Shown: positions 16,274-25,833, counted from the first letter of the stretch. The stretch: 64,000 bases of DNA from Roseofilum halophilum BLCC-M91 (GCF_030068445.1 NZ_JAQPOK010000036.1:1-64000); one strand, 5' to 3'. Notes: generated by a model not told the origin, from the sequence alone. Numbers and translations: made by a program.

Positions 16274-17257
16274 ATGTTTCCCATTCATCGCCCTCGCCGC
16301 CTCCGTAACTCTGCCACTTTGCGCCGGATGGTGCAAGAAAATGTGGTCACCACTAATGATTTGATTTATCCCCTCTTTGCTATACCGGGTGAAGGAATCG
16401 CCAAGGAAGTGCGATCGATGCCCGGTGTGTATCAGTTATCGGTAGATAAAATTGTAGACGAAGCCAAAGAAGTCTACGATCTAGGCATTCCCGCCATTAT
16501 CCTGTTTGGCATTCCCGAAACCAAAGATATGGAAGCAACAGGCGCTTGGCATGATTGTGGGATGATCCAAAAAGCCGCCACAGCAGTCAAAGAAGCAGTT
16601 CCTGGTCTAGTGGTGATTGCCGATACTTGTCTGTGCGAGTATACCAGCCATGGCCATTGTGGTTATTTAGAAGTGGGAGACTTGACGGGACGGGTGCTGA
16701 ACGATCCCACCTTAGAATTATTGAAAAAAACCGCCGTCTCCCAAGCCAAAGCCGGAGCCGATGTAATTGCCCCGTCCGGGATGATGGATGGGTTTGTACA
16801 AGCCATTCGAGCTGGGTTAGATGAAGCCGGGTTTGAAGAGATCCCGATTTTGTCCTATGCAGCTAAGTATGCTTCCTCCTATTACGGGCCATTCCGAGAT
16901 GCAGCCGAGTCTTCCCCCCAATTTGGCGATCGCCGCACCTATCAAATGGACCCTGCCAATAGTCGAGAAGCAATCAAAGAAATTGACCTAGATGTGGCCG
17001 AAGGCGCAGATATGCTGATGGTCAAACCCGCCCTAGCCTACATGGATGTGATCTGGCAAGTCAAACAAGCCTCTAACCTCCCCGTCGCCGCCTACAATGT
17101 TTCCGGTGAATATTCCATGGTCAAAGCGGCTGCCCTCAATGACTGGATTGATGAAAAGCGGGTGGTCATAGAAACCTTAACCAGCTTCAAACGTGCAGGA
17201 GCCGATCTGATTCTCACCTATCACGCTAAAGACGCTGCTCGGTGGCTTCAAGGCTAA
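16274..17257 (+). CDS. hemB: Porphobilinogen synthase (delta-aminolevulinate dehydratase)
   Basis: The protein has 327 residues, normal length. HemB condenses two 5-aminolevulinate molecules to porphobilinogen for chlorophyll, haem and bilins. Visible features are the N-terminal [20 protein letters not shown], the zinc motif [14 protein letters not shown] with three cysteines (so a zinc-type rather than magnesium-type enzyme), SYAAKYAS with one Schiff-base lysine, [12 protein letters not shown] with the catalytic lysine, and [14 protein letters not shown]. It is read divergently from the CoaBC-like gene, with about 160 bases between, which contain one HIP1 site. Confidence 0.97.
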   Translation: MFPIHRPRRLRNSATLRRMVQENVVTTNDLIYPLFAIPGEGIAKEVRSMPGVYQLSVDKIVDEAKEVYDLGIPAIILFGIPETKDMEATGAWHDCGMIQKAATAVKEAVPGLVVIADTCLCEYTSHGHCGYLEVGDLTGRVLNDPTLELLKKTAVSQAKAGADVIAPSGMMDGFVQAIRAGLDEAGFEEIPILSYAAKYASSYYGPFRDAAESSPQFGDRRTYQMDPANSREAIKEIDLDVAEGADMLMVKPALAYMDVIWQVKQASNLPVAAYNVSGEYSMVKAAALNDWIDEKRVVIETLTSFKRAGADLILTYHAKDAARWLQG

Positions 17258-17287
17258 TTACCGACAGTTTGAGAAAATGCGGGTAGC

Positions 17288-17321
17288 ATGAGTGAGTGTC
17301 AACCTGGATTCACTCACCATG
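17288..17321 (+). promoter_or_regulatory. Hairpin over the cax start region
   Basis: GTGAGTG (17292-17298) and CACTCAC (17311-17317) form a perfect 7-bp stem with a 12-base loop, ending two bases before the ATG of the next gene. In mRNA this would sequester the initiation region. A competing ATG at 17288 overlaps the hairpin but is out of frame. The regulatory role is inference. Confidence 0.4.
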
Positions 17322-18416
17322 TCCAAAACGAATATCATCATTTCGCTATTCTTAATCTTTGTCCCCATCTCGATCGCCGGCCATTTTTTTGAATGGGGAT
17401 CGACAACAATCTTTATCACGGCTGCTTTAGCCATTATCCCCCTAGCCGCTTGGATGGGCATCGCCACAGAAGAAATTGCTGTGGTTCTCGGGCCCAATTT
17501 GGGAGGGCTGATGAATGCCACCTTCGGGAATGCCACTGAATTAATTATTGGTTTAGTTGCCTTAAATGCGGGCTTAGTCAGTGTTGTCAAAGCCAGTATT
17601 ACCGGCTCCATCATCAGTAACCTGCTACTGGTGATGGGGTTTGCTATGTTTTTAGGCGGCATTCGCTATAAGGAACAAAATTTCACCTCGGTGGTAGCGC
17701 GTTTGAATGCCTCAGCTATGAATCTAGCGGTGATTGCCATCTTGGTTCCTACCGCAGTCGATGTCACCTCGGATGGGATCGCCGAAGAAACCATGCAAAC
17801 CTTATCCGGTGCGGTATCCATCGTTTTAATTGTGGTTTACTTGCTCACCCTGCTCTTTTCCATGAAAACCCATTCCTATCTCTATGATGTCGGTTTGGCG
17901 GAAAATGAGGAGGAAGGGGAAGAAGAACCCCATGAACAGCCGAATCTCGTTTTGTGGAGTCTGGTGCTGCTGGTGGCAACTGTGGTGGTTGCCGTGGAAT
18001 CGGAGCTATTGGTGGATTCTTTAGAAGAGGCAACCTCTTATTTAGGCTTAACTGCTTTGTTTACCGGGGTGATTGTGGTTCCCATTATTGGTAATGCGGC
18101 TGAACATGCCACCGCAGTCACCGTCGCCATGAAGAATAAGATGGAATTGTCGGTTTCTGTGGCTATGGGATCGAGTTTACAGATTGCCCTGTTTGTGGCT
18201 CCGGTTTTAGTGTTAGCGGGAGTATTTTTTCACCAACCCATGGATCTCGATTTTAATCCTTTCGAGTTAGTGGCAGTGGTTGTGGCTGTCCTACTGGCGA
18301 ATTCCGTTAGTTCTGATGGTCGTTCCGATTGGTTGGAAGGCTCCCTGTTACTTGCTACTTATGTGGTTTTAGGGTTAGCGTTCTTCTTCCATCCGGCGAT
18401 CGAAGGATTAGGTTAA
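17319..18416 (+). CDS. cax: Calcium/proton exchanger (Cax family)
   Basis: The protein has 365 residues and about 11 membrane segments. Cax proteins exchange cytoplasmic Ca2+ (or other divalent cations) for H+. Both alpha repeats are present: GNATELIIGLVALNAG near residue 65 and GNAAEHATAVTVAMKNKMELSVSVAMGSSLQIALF near 255. An acidic cytoplasmic loop (ENEEEGEEEPHEQ) separates the halves, as in the family. ATG at 17319 is chosen because the preceding GTG (17292) lies inside the hairpin described above and would add residues not typical of the family. It lies 61 bases after hemB and may be cotranscribed with it. Confidence 0.92.
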   Translation: MSKTNIIISLFLIFVPISIAGHFFEWGSTTIFITAALAIIPLAAWMGIATEEIAVVLGPNLGGLMNATFGNATELIIGLVALNAGLVSVVKASITGSIISNLLLVMGFAMFLGGIRYKEQNFTSVVARLNASAMNLAVIAILVPTAVDVTSDGIAEETMQTLSGAVSIVLIVVYLLTLLFSMKTHSYLYDVGLAENEEEGEEEPHEQPNLVLWSLVLLVATVVVAVESELLVDSLEEATSYLGLTALFTGVIVVPIIGNAAEHATAVTVAMKNKMELSVSVAMGSSLQIALFVAPVLVLAGVFFHQPMDLDFNPFELVAVVVAVLLANSVSSDGRSDWLEGSLLLATYVVLGLAFFFHPAIEGLG

Positions 18417-18429
18417 TCTCCAACTTCTG

Positions 18430-18580
18430 ATATCAAGTCCGCTTAAATTGGATTCAAGAAGCGGGCAAGATGCCCGCACTCCTCGAATTCTTCGATCTGA
18501 CTGGAGTGGGAGCATCTTGCTCCCTGGATTTTTAATTCGGGTATTTCCGCTTCGCGGACATGAATAAGCGGACTTGATAT
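18430..18580. mobile_element. MITE-like repeat with ATATCAAGTCCGCTTA ends
   Basis: ATATCAAGTCCGCTTA (18430-18445) is the exact inverse of TAAGCGGACTTGATAT (18565-18580). Inside are two GCAAGATGC-type hairpins (18461-18477 and 18508-18524) and a TTTCCGC-TTC-GCGGACATGA hairpin (18544-18563). A related, truncated copy in inverse orientation is at 27077-27143. It occupies much of the gene-free gap 18417-18843; the remainder (18581-18843) is AT-rich and shows nothing I can identify. Confidence 0.7.
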
Positions 18581-18843
18581 AACTGAATCTTTTGAGACTT
18601 ATCCCCATCTTCCGGTGAAACTGATTCAATATGTTAAGAAGACTCGCAATGACTTAATCATAGATAAATAGCCGGATTTGATATTACGATTCATTGCACA
18701 CTCAGATGATATTCGATGATTTTCTTTTAGAATACGGAAATCTGGTGTTTTCTGGTCTGTATTTTTATAATTTTTTTTACCGATAAGGCTCTGCATCCCT
18801 GGCCCGATCGCCTAGGTCAACTCCCTCCACCCTCTATTCTAAT

Positions 18844-21237
18844 ATGAAACTTCCTAATTTACAACTCAGTAAATTTGCTGCAAAAGACCCTACTGCGGCT
18901 AAAACTGAGATAGATAGTTTATCGGAAAACCTGCTGTTAAAAATAGTGGTTGGCATCATGACTTTAGGGGTCAGTATGGCAACTTACTACAGCTATCAAA
19001 TTTTGCGAAATTCTTACCTGGAAAGTTTAAAGCAAAATGCCATATTGGAAGTACAGCAAGGAGTCGATCGCGTCGATAAATGGCTAGGCATCCAAAAAGC
19101 CGAAAATGCTGCTATTGCTGCGAGTCCAACATTACGGACAATGGATTGGTCTCAAGTGGAACCCTATATGCGATCGGAAGAAGCAAGATCAAAAGACTTT
19201 TTTTACTTTGCAATGGTTTATCCCGATGGTTCCTACTATAATACCAAGGTCGGATTTGCCAAGGGTAAGAACCTCAAAGATCGCGAACATATTCAGATTG
19301 CCATGACGGGGAAAAACTCGGTCTCCGATCCGATCGTCTCTCGGACTATGGGCATAAATATAGTAGTCGTCGGCGCTCCCGTTCCATCGGAAAGTGAAAC
19401 GCCTGCCGGTGTACTCACTGGTATTATGTCTTTAGAACGAGTCACTAAAGTCGTGACCGACCTCAAATATGGAGAGGGGAGTTATGCCTTCGCTCTCAAC
19501 TCAGAAGGCAAACCGATTATTTATGCAGGCGATCGCGCCGAAGAAGTCGTACAAAAGGAACAACACCCAGATTTCCAACCTCTCACCCAGCAAATCATGA
19601 GGCAGGAAAGGGGCATTGAATTGATGCAACTCGACAACAAAAAGGTTTATATCGCCCACGTTCCCATCAGAGAAGCCAACTGGTCGATCGCCCTCGTCAT
19701 TCCCAGGGAGAATATCGAATCTCAACTTAGACCCCTAGAAGTTATCGCCTTAGTCGTAGCCGGACTCACCATCGCCACCATCGCGATCCTCCAACAAGTG
19801 CAAAGCTTCAAGCAACGGCAGCTACAACGTTCCAAAGAAGCAGCCGATGCCGCCAACCAAGCCAAAAGCACCTTCATCGCCAACATGAGTCACGAGTTGC
19901 GAAGTCCCCTCAACGCCATCCTCGGTTTCACTCAAATTATGACCCGCTCTCAAACCCTGCCCAAAGAGCATCAAGAAAGTGTCAGCATCATCAACCGCAG
20001 TGGCGAACACCTGCTCACGTTAATTAACAACGTCCTCGACCTCTCCAAAATCGAAGCTGGGCGCGTCACCCTCAACGAAAAAAACTTTGACCTCCACCGC
20101 CTCCTCGATGACATCCACGATATGTTCCAACTCAAAGCCACAGATAAAGGCTTGCAATTGCTGTTAGAACCAGCCCCCAATCTCCCCCGCTACATTCGCG
20201 CCGACGAAGTAAAACTGCGGCAAATCCTCATTAACCTGATTAACAACGCCCTCAAATTTACCGAACAAGGGGGCATCTGTGTCAGAAGTCAAAGGATTAA
20301 TGGGGCTAAAATTGCCTTTGAAGTGGAAGACACAGGCCCAGGCATCGCCCCAGAAGACCTCGATAAACTCTTTGAAGCGTTTAGTCAAACTCAAAGCGGC
20401 AAGCAATCCCAAGAAGGAACCGGTTTGGGATTATCCATCAGTCGTCAATTCGTTCAAGTGATGGGGGGCGAAATGCAGGTTAGTTCCCAAGTGGGTAAAG
20501 GAACGATCTTTACTTTTGAGATTGCCTACACAGAAGTCGCAGCAACAGAAATCGAAAGTCAGGAGGTTAACCAACGCCGGATTATTGCTTTGGAGCCAGA
20601 CCAACCCCGCTATCGCATCCTCATTGTTGATGATAAACCAGTCAATCGACAATTGCTCGTTAAACTCCTGAATCCTTTAGGTTTCGAGGTTGCCCAAGCG
20701 AGTAACGGCAAAGAGGCAGTGGAAATCTGGGAGCAGTGGCAACCGGACTTAATCTGGATGGATATGCGGATGCCGGTGATGAATGGATTTGAAGCCACTC
20801 AAACGATTAAAGCGACTACAGCAGGACAAGCGACGGCCATCATTGCTTTAACAGCCAGCGTCTTAGAAGAGGAACGAGCAGTCGTCGTCTCTGCCGGATG
20901 CGATGATTTCTTGCGTAAACCGTTTCGCGAAGATGATATTTTTAAGATGATGGAGAAGTATTTAGGGGTGCGCTATGTGTATGAGGATATCACTCAGTCA
21001 CGGCAGGAAATTCTCCAGGAAACGGAGGTATTAACTTCAGAAAATATACTCGCTTTACCGCCAGAATTGCAGGTGCAATTACGGAGGGCAGTCGTCAGTG
21101 CCAGCAAGCGAGAAATAACGGCTGTAGTTGAGGCAATTGCCAGGGAAAATGCGGCTTTAGCGGAGGCGATCGCCAATTGCTTCCATAATTTTGAATACGA
21201 TAAAATTTTGAACCTAATCCCCCAGGAGATTAGTTAA
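18844..21237 (+). CDS. Hybrid sensor histidine kinase with dCACHE-like sensor and receiver domain
   Basis: The protein has 797 residues. TM1 is about 28-50 and TM2 about 298-318, enclosing a periplasmic Cache-type sensor (FFYFAMVYPDGSYYNTK ... LKDREHIQIAMTGKNSVSDPIVSRTMG). The HisKA has MSHELRSPLNAILGF with phospho-acceptor H350, the ATPase has NLINNALKFT, VEDTGPGIAPED and GTGLGLSIS, and the receiver has ILIVDDKPVN, phospho-acceptor D640 (MDMRMP) and K in LRKPF. A C-terminal tail of about 80 residues has no clear Hpt His motif. It probably autophosphorylates on sensing a small extracellular ligand and passes phosphate to its own receiver. The next gene starts two bases after the stop, so the two form an operon. 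Confidence 0.93.
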   Translation: MKLPNLQLSKFAAKDPTAAKTEIDSLSENLLLKIVVGIMTLGVSMATYYSYQILRNSYLESLKQNAILEVQQGVDRVDKWLGIQKAENAAIAASPTLRTMDWSQVEPYMRSEEARSKDFFYFAMVYPDGSYYNTKVGFAKGKNLKDREHIQIAMTGKNSVSDPIVSRTMGINIVVVGAPVPSESETPAGVLTGIMSLERVTKVVTDLKYGEGSYAFALNSEGKPIIYAGDRAEEVVQKEQHPDFQPLTQQIMRQERGIELMQLDNKKVYIAHVPIREANWSIALVIPRENIESQLRPLEVIALVVAGLTIATIAILQQVQSFKQRQLQRSKEAADAANQAKSTFIANMSHELRSPLNAILGFTQIMTRSQTLPKEHQESVSIINRSGEHLLTLINNVLDLSKIEAGRVTLNEKNFDLHRLLDDIHDMFQLKATDKGLQLLLEPAPNLPRYIRADEVKLRQILINLINNALKFTEQGGICVRSQRINGAKIAFEVEDTGPGIAPEDLDKLFEAFSQTQSGKQSQEGTGLGLSISRQFVQVMGGEMQVSSQVGKGTIFTFEIAYTEVAATEIESQEVNQRRIIALEPDQPRYRILIVDDKPVNRQLLVKLLNPLGFEVAQASNGKEAVEIWEQWQPDLIWMDMRMPVMNGFEATQTIKATTAGQATAIIALTASVLEEERAVVVSAGCDDFLRKPFREDDIFKMMEKYLGVRYVYEDITQSRQEILQETEVLTSENILALPPELQVQLRRAVVSASKREITAVVEAIARENAALAEAIANCFHNFEYDKILNLIPQEIS

Positions 21238-21239
21238 CT

Positions 21240-22598
21240 ATGAACAATGATAATTTACCTCTAGGTCAAATTGCTGTAGTTGACGATACGGCAGCTAACT
21301 TGCATCTACTCTGTAATTTGTTGGAGGATGCGGGTTATGATGTGCGTCCTTTTCCTAGGGGTAAACTCGCTCTTGAGGGAATCGCTTATTCTCCCCCAGA
21401 TTTAGTTTTGCTGGACATCCAGATGCCAGAAATCAATGGCTACGAAGTCTGCGAGAAACTCAAAGCTCAAGAATTAACTCAAAATATTCCCATAATTTTT
21501 ATTAGTGCCTTAAATGAAACCTTTGATAAGGTAAAAGCCTTTCAAGTAGGTGGGGTAGACTATATTAGCAAGCCGTTTCAAGCAGAGGAAGTTTTGGCGC
21601 GGGTAGCCACTCATATAAACCTCTACCAAATCAAGAAAAAATTACGAGAAACGAATATTATCCAAGGGGAAAAACTCGCGGAGCAAAATATCCAACTTCG
21701 ACAACTCAATCAATCTTTAGAGAAGGCTAACCAAGAATTACAAAGGCAATACGATCAATTACAGAAAACTCAATTACAACTGATTAAAACTGAGAAAATG
21801 TCAACTCTGGGAGGTTTGGTGGCAGGGGTGGCACACGAAATCAATAATCCTCTGAATTTTATCCAGGGTAATCTTAAGTATGCCCTGGGATATATTGATG
21901 ACTTACTTGGTCATTTAGATCTCTATCAACAGGAATATAAGCCTACACCTGGCATTGAAGAAAATGCGGAGGATATAGAGCTGGATTTCTTGATTGAAGA
22001 CCTTCCTAAGCTGATTAGATCTATGGTGGAAGGGGTAGAGCGAATCGGGAAAATTAGTACATCTTTGCGAACGTTCTCTCGCACAGATACGGATAAGGAA
22101 ACAGAATTTAATTTGCACGAAGGACTCAATAGTACGCTGTTAATCTTAAAGTATCGCCTCAAAGCTAACGAACAACGGCCGGCTATTGAAATTGTCAAAA
22201 AGTATGGGGATCTACCTGCCGTTAAATGCCATGCTGGGCAAATTAATCAAGTGTTTATGAATCTTTTGGCTAATGCGATCGATGCTCTCGATGAAAGCAA
22301 TGCAGGGAAAACATTTGAAGAGATACAAAAAGATCCCAATCGCATTACCATTGAAACGAAATTAAGCGAAGATAAGAAGAATATTCTGGTAGGTATTACC
22401 GACAATGGGAAGGGAATGGCAGATGAAGTGAAAACACGCATTTTCGAGCAAGGATTTACCACGAAGGAAGTGGGCAAAGGAACGGGATTGGGGATGGCGA
22501 TCGCTCACCAAATTGTGGTCACAACCCACGGGGGAACCCTGACGGTTGACTCTGAACTAGGTCAGGGAACAAAATTTGGCATTCACTTGCCGATCTAG
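21240..22598 (+). CDS. Response-regulator/histidine-kinase hybrid (REC-coiled coil-HisKA-HATPase)
   Basis: The protein has 452 residues and is soluble. An N-terminal receiver (IAVVDDTAANLHLL; phospho-acceptor D59 in LLDIQMPE; YISKPF) is followed by a Gln-rich coiled coil (about 130-185), then HisKA with H199 in VAGVAHEINNPLNFIQGN and an ATPase domain (ITDNGKGMADEVKTRIFEQGFTTK, GTGLGMAIAHQI). It is translationally coupled to the membrane hybrid kinase upstream, so the upstream receiver or H350 may feed D59. There is no DNA-binding output domain in either gene and no regulator next door, so the output lies elsewhere. Confidence 0.93.
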   Translation: MNNDNLPLGQIAVVDDTAANLHLLCNLLEDAGYDVRPFPRGKLALEGIAYSPPDLVLLDIQMPEINGYEVCEKLKAQELTQNIPIIFISALNETFDKVKAFQVGGVDYISKPFQAEEVLARVATHINLYQIKKKLRETNIIQGEKLAEQNIQLRQLNQSLEKANQELQRQYDQLQKTQLQLIKTEKMSTLGGLVAGVAHEINNPLNFIQGNLKYALGYIDDLLGHLDLYQQEYKPTPGIEENAEDIELDFLIEDLPKLIRSMVEGVERIGKISTSLRTFSRTDTDKETEFNLHEGLNSTLLILKYRLKANEQRPAIEIVKKYGDLPAVKCHAGQINQVFMNLLANAIDALDESNAGKTFEEIQKDPNRITIETKLSEDKKNILVGITDNGKGMADEVKTRIFEQGFTTKEVGKGTGLGMAIAHQIVVTTHGGTLTVDSELGQGTKFGIHLPI

Positions 22599-22730
22599 GG
22601 TTGGCTCAATAAAAGGGCACTCTCGCTCAAATCCTTAAAAATGGGAACTATAGCGTGAAAAACGGTTTTCCCATTACCGATTACCCATTATCGATTACCG
22701 CGCAAAGCGCTATATAATGCACTAAAAGCC

Positions 22731-23690
22731 ATGCTAAAAGCGCGATCGCTCATGCCTGAATCTTCTGTTTCTCCCGCTTCCTTAACGTTTGCTGTCAGCT
22801 TAGATGCGGCTCCTCCAGAGGAGTCCCCGGATCAACCCGTGGAGGCTGCACCTTCAGAACCCCCTGCAAATCTTGAAGAGACTTCACACGAAGGCGATCA
22901 TCTCGAAGATGCAGCAATAGATGACCAACAATTGCCTCCCGAACAGCAGCAGTTGAAAGATATTCCGGTGCGCTTGAAGTCCCAAGGCTCCCATTTTTGC
23001 TTGGTTTTACCGCCAGAGGGAGAATTAAGCTGTACTTGGACGGAGTTGTTTCAACAACTTCAGGTGTTGCTTAAAGGGAGCGATCGCCTGCGAGAATCGA
23101 ATGTACCGGTTCATTTAATCTCCCAAGACCGTTTATTAGATATGCGCCAATTGCAGGCGATCGCCGATATCCTGAAACAATCCCAGCTTGAGCTAGAACA
23201 GGTGGAAACCCAACGCCGCCAAACCGCCGTAGCAGCAGCCACTTGTGGCTATTCGGTGCAACAGGTAACCCGCAAAGATCCCCTCAAGTCGGCTTCCTCC
23301 CAACCCCTACAACTGCAAGAAGAGCCTCTCTATCTACAGACTACCTTGCGATCGGGCGTGGAAATTCGCCATAAAGGAACCGTCATTATCCAAGGCGATG
23401 TCAATCCCGGAGCCTCTGTGGTCGCCGATGGCGATATCCTGGTTTGGGGAAGACTGCGGGGTGTAGCCCATGCAGGGGCGATCGGCAACCCCGAATGTGT
23501 CATCATGGCCTTAGATATGGAACCGACTCAAGTGCGAATTGCCGGTCAAGTCGCCAGAGCGCCCCAACATTCCTTACCCAAACCCTATCCAGAAGTCGCC
23601 TACGCCACCCCCGAAGGCATTCACATCGCTGGAGCCATGGAGTTTCACAAAGTTCGTCAGGCTCTAGCCGATGAACAACCCGAAGTTTAA
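22731..23690 (+). CDS. minC: Septum-site determining protein MinC
   Basis: The protein has 319 residues. The C-terminal beta-helix that binds MinD is clear: LQTTLRSGVEIRHKGTVIIQGDVNPGASVVADGDILVWGRLRGVAHAGAIG, then IAGQVARAP. The N-terminal FtsZ-inhibiting domain is preceded by an acidic, Pro-rich extension of about 80 residues (ESPDQPVEAAPSEPP...), common in cyanobacterial MinC. MinC blocks FtsZ assembly away from mid-cell. ATG at 22752 (MPESSVSP) is a reasonable alternative start; neither has a good ribosome-binding site. It is followed by minD after 71 bases. Confidence 0.95.
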   Translation: MLKARSLMPESSVSPASLTFAVSLDAAPPEESPDQPVEAAPSEPPANLEETSHEGDHLEDAAIDDQQLPPEQQQLKDIPVRLKSQGSHFCLVLPPEGELSCTWTELFQQLQVLLKGSDRLRESNVPVHLISQDRLLDMRQLQAIADILKQSQLELEQVETQRRQTAVAAATCGYSVQQVTRKDPLKSASSQPLQLQEEPLYLQTTLRSGVEIRHKGTVIIQGDVNPGASVVADGDILVWGRLRGVAHAGAIGNPECVIMALDMEPTQVRIAGQVARAPQHSLPKPYPEVAYATPEGIHIAGAMEFHKVRQALADEQPEV

Positions 23691-23721
23691 CCCCATCTGT
23701 TAAAACCCTAAACTGCCTTGC

Positions 23722-23727
23722 TATAAT
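23722..23727 (+). promoter_or_regulatory. Candidate -10 box for minD
   Basis: A perfect TATAAT lies 34 bases before the minD ATG, in the minC-minD gap. A -35 match is poor (TTAAAA about 18 bases upstream). It would allow minDE expression apart from minC. Prediction from motif and position only. Confidence 0.35.
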
Positions 23728-23761
23728 CAACAGCCGTGACCCTGCCAAAGAAATCGCCATC

Positions 23762-24568
23762 ATGAGCCGTATTATCGTCGTTACATCAGGAAAGGGAGGA
23801 GTAGGTAAAACCACCTGCACCGCTAATTTAGGAATGGCTCTGGCTCAACGGGGACGAAGAGTTGTCCTGGTTGATGCCGATTTTGGGTTGAGAAATTTGG
23901 ATCTCCTCTTAGGTTTGGAAAACCGCATCGTCTATACAGCAGTCGAGGTGATTGCCGGAGAGTGCCGCTTAGAGCAAGCTTTAGTGCGAGATAAGCGTCA
24001 GTCGAAGTTGGTGCTGTTACCCGCAGCCCAAAATCGCACCAAAGATGCTATTACTCCGGATCAAATGGCTAAGTTGGTTCATCGCTTGAGTCCTAGTTTT
24101 GATTATGTGATCGTCGATTGTCCGGCTGGAATTGAAATGGGATTCCAAAATGCGATCGCCGCAGCACAAGAAGCCGTCATTGTCACCACACCAGAAATTG
24201 CGGCAGTGCGGGATGCTGACCGGGTGATTGGTCTTTTGGAAGCCAACAGTATTCGCAAAATTCGCTTAATTGTCAATCGCATTCGCCCAAACATGGTGGA
24301 AGCCAATGACATGATGTCGGTTCAGGATGTTCAGGAAATCCTGGCCATTCCCCTAATCGGTATGATTCCCGATGATGAACGGGTGATTGTGTCCACGAAC
24401 CGAGGGGAACCCTTGGTACTTTCGGCTGCTGGAGAGTCCTCCTTACCAGGGATGGCCTATGGTAATATTGCTCGCCGTCTGGAAGGGGAAAAAGTTCCGT
24501 TTCTGGATTTGGCTCCCCCCCAAGGCAATTTCTTCAGTCGCTTGTTTCAGATGTTCCGCAAGGGATAA
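23762..24568 (+). CDS. minD: Septum-site determining ATPase MinD
   Basis: The protein has 268 residues, normal length. It shows the deviant Walker A SGKGGVGKTTCTANLG at the N-terminus, VLVDADFGLRNLDLLLG (switch I), DYVIVDCPAGIEMGF (switch II/Walker B), and a C-terminal amphipathic membrane-targeting helix (FFSRLFQMFRKG). ATP-bound MinD dimerises on the membrane, recruits MinC and is released by MinE. It lies between minC and minE on the same strand. Confidence 0.97.
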   Translation: MSRIIVVTSGKGGVGKTTCTANLGMALAQRGRRVVLVDADFGLRNLDLLLGLENRIVYTAVEVIAGECRLEQALVRDKRQSKLVLLPAAQNRTKDAITPDQMAKLVHRLSPSFDYVIVDCPAGIEMGFQNAIAAAQEAVIVTTPEIAAVRDADRVIGLLEANSIRKIRLIVNRIRPNMVEANDMMSVQDVQEILAIPLIGMIPDDERVIVSTNRGEPLVLSAAGESSLPGMAYGNIARRLEGEKVPFLDLAPPQGNFFSRLFQMFRKG

Positions 24569-24584
24569 GTGCGGTGAATTTCTT

Positions 24585-24648
24585 TTTCCCATTGCCTTTT
24601 GCCTTTTGCCTTTTGCCTTTTGCCTCTTGCCTTTTGCCTATTCCCCTA
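24585..24648 (+). repeat. Short tandem repeat run (TTTTGCC units)
   Basis: About seven near-identical 7-base units (CTTTTGC / CTCTTGC) fill the minD-minE gap and end just before the minE start. The run would be transcribed as part of the operon. Confidence 0.9.
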
Positions 24649-24655
24649 ACTCCCT

Positions 24656-25243
24656 ATGTTAAACGATCTTCTAGAACGCCTTTTTCCCTGGACTACTCGC
24701 CCGTCTAGTCGTGAGGCGGTGAAAGAGCGGTTGAAGTTGGTACTCGCTTATGACCGAGCGGGGATTAGTCCGGGGATGTTGAATGCCATGCGGGATGATA
24801 TTTTGGCGGTGCTGTCTCGCTATGTGGAGATTGATGACGAACAATTGGAGTTTGCCATAGAAAATAGCGATCGCACTACAGCTTTAATTGCGAATTTTCC
24901 CATTCGCCGGATTAAAAAGACGGCTGAACCGGAACCGGAAAATTCTTCCTCCGAGGAAGAGAGCAGCCCCAACTCTCCTGCTCTGGAAGAGTCGGCCGAA
25001 GTATTGGCTGAAGAATCCCTTGAAGAATCGCTTGAAGAATCGGCTCCGGAATTAGAGGAGTTATTTGTCGAAGATGCGCCCCTAGAATCGCCTGAACCTC
25101 CTCCTAGTACGTCAGCTCCAGCAAAAAAGGAAGAAAAGGAGATAGAGTCTTCTGCACCCTCTGAACCCACAGAATCCCCTAAAAAAACAGATTTACCCCC
25201 GAAATCCAGCCAAAAACAACGAAAATCGCCCAAATCTGAGTAA
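24656..25243 (+). CDS. minE: Cell division topological specificity factor MinE, with acidic C-terminal extension
   Basis: The protein has 195 residues. Residues 1 to about 84 are a standard MinE: membrane helix (MLNDLLERLFPW), MinD-binding segment (REAVKERLKLVLAYDRAGISPGMLNAMRDDILAVLSRYVEIDDEQLEF), then TTALIANFPIRRI. Residues about 88-195 are a Glu/Ser/Pro-rich tail with repeats of the form EESLEESLEESAPELEELF and a basic end (PPKSSQKQRKSPKSE). MinE usually has 80-110 residues, so the extension more than doubles its size. Its role is unknown. No second start or frameshift is seen at the junction. Confidence 0.93.
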   Translation: MLNDLLERLFPWTTRPSSREAVKERLKLVLAYDRAGISPGMLNAMRDDILAVLSRYVEIDDEQLEFAIENSDRTTALIANFPIRRIKKTAEPEPENSSSEEESSPNSPALEESAEVLAEESLEESLEESAPELEELFVEDAPLESPEPPPSTSAPAKKEEKEIESSAPSEPTESPKKTDLPPKSSQKQRKSPKSE

Positions 25244-25275
25244 GATAAAGTGAATCGTGTTACTTTGTCTTACGA

Positions 25276-25701
25276 ATGAACCTGGAATCTGATGCACAAA
25301 AAACCACTTTTGACTCCTTAAGTGCTTGTGTCAAAGCACTGGGTCTCGCTCAGATTGAGCGCCATATCTTCATTTGCGCCGATCAGAGCGTTCCTAAATG
25401 TTGCGATCGCCAACAGAGTCTTGAATCTTGGAATTATCTCAAAACTCGCTTAAAAGAGTTGAAATTGGATCGGCCCACTCCAGAACGGCCGGCGAGTATT
25501 TTTCGCTCTAAGAGTCATTGCCTACGAGTTTGCCAGAACGGCCCGATTCTCGTGGTTTATCCTGATGGGGTTTGGTATCATAGCTGTACACCAGATGCGA
25601 TCGAGCGGATTATTACAGAACATCTCCTAGGCAATCAGGTGGTTGAAGACCATGCCTTCCTGATCCATCCCTTGCCCAATGCTTCCGTAATTTCATCATG
25701 A
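25276..25701 (+). CDS. Thioredoxin-fold [2Fe-2S] ferredoxin-like protein
   Basis: The protein has 141 residues. [19 protein letters not shown] gives the first cysteines, [26 protein letters not shown] the later ones; this spacing and the GP(I/V)xxVYPxGxWY segment are typical of thioredoxin-like [2Fe-2S] ferredoxins, as in NuoE-related proteins and cyanobacterial '(2Fe-2S) ferredoxin domain' proteins. It probably carries electrons; the partner is unknown. It lies 32 bases after minE and could be read through from that operon, though no functional link is apparent. Confidence 0.8.
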   Translation: MNLESDAQKTTFDSLSACVKALGLAQIERHIFICADQSVPKCCDRQQSLESWNYLKTRLKELKLDRPTPERPASIFRSKSHCLRVCQNGPILVVYPDGVWYHSCTPDAIERIITEHLLGNQVVEDHAFLIHPLPNASVISS

Positions 25702-25770
25702 GTTTTCAGGAAATTCGGATATTCGGAGAAAAAAATCAGTAAATTCCGCAGAAAAATTATTGGATCATCT

Positions 25771-25799
25771 GATTATTTCCGCAAAAGTACGCTATAATC
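25771..25799 (+). promoter_or_regulatory. Candidate promoter for the Rre1-like regulator
   Basis: A perfect TATAAT lies at 25794-25799, about 197 bases before the ATG. The -35 position holds TGATTA, a weak match. A transcript from here would carry the long inverted repeat at 25834-25892 in its leader. Confidence 0.4.
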
Positions 25800-25833
25800 A
25801 AAAAAAACAACTGAGCTTATATCAGTATATTTA

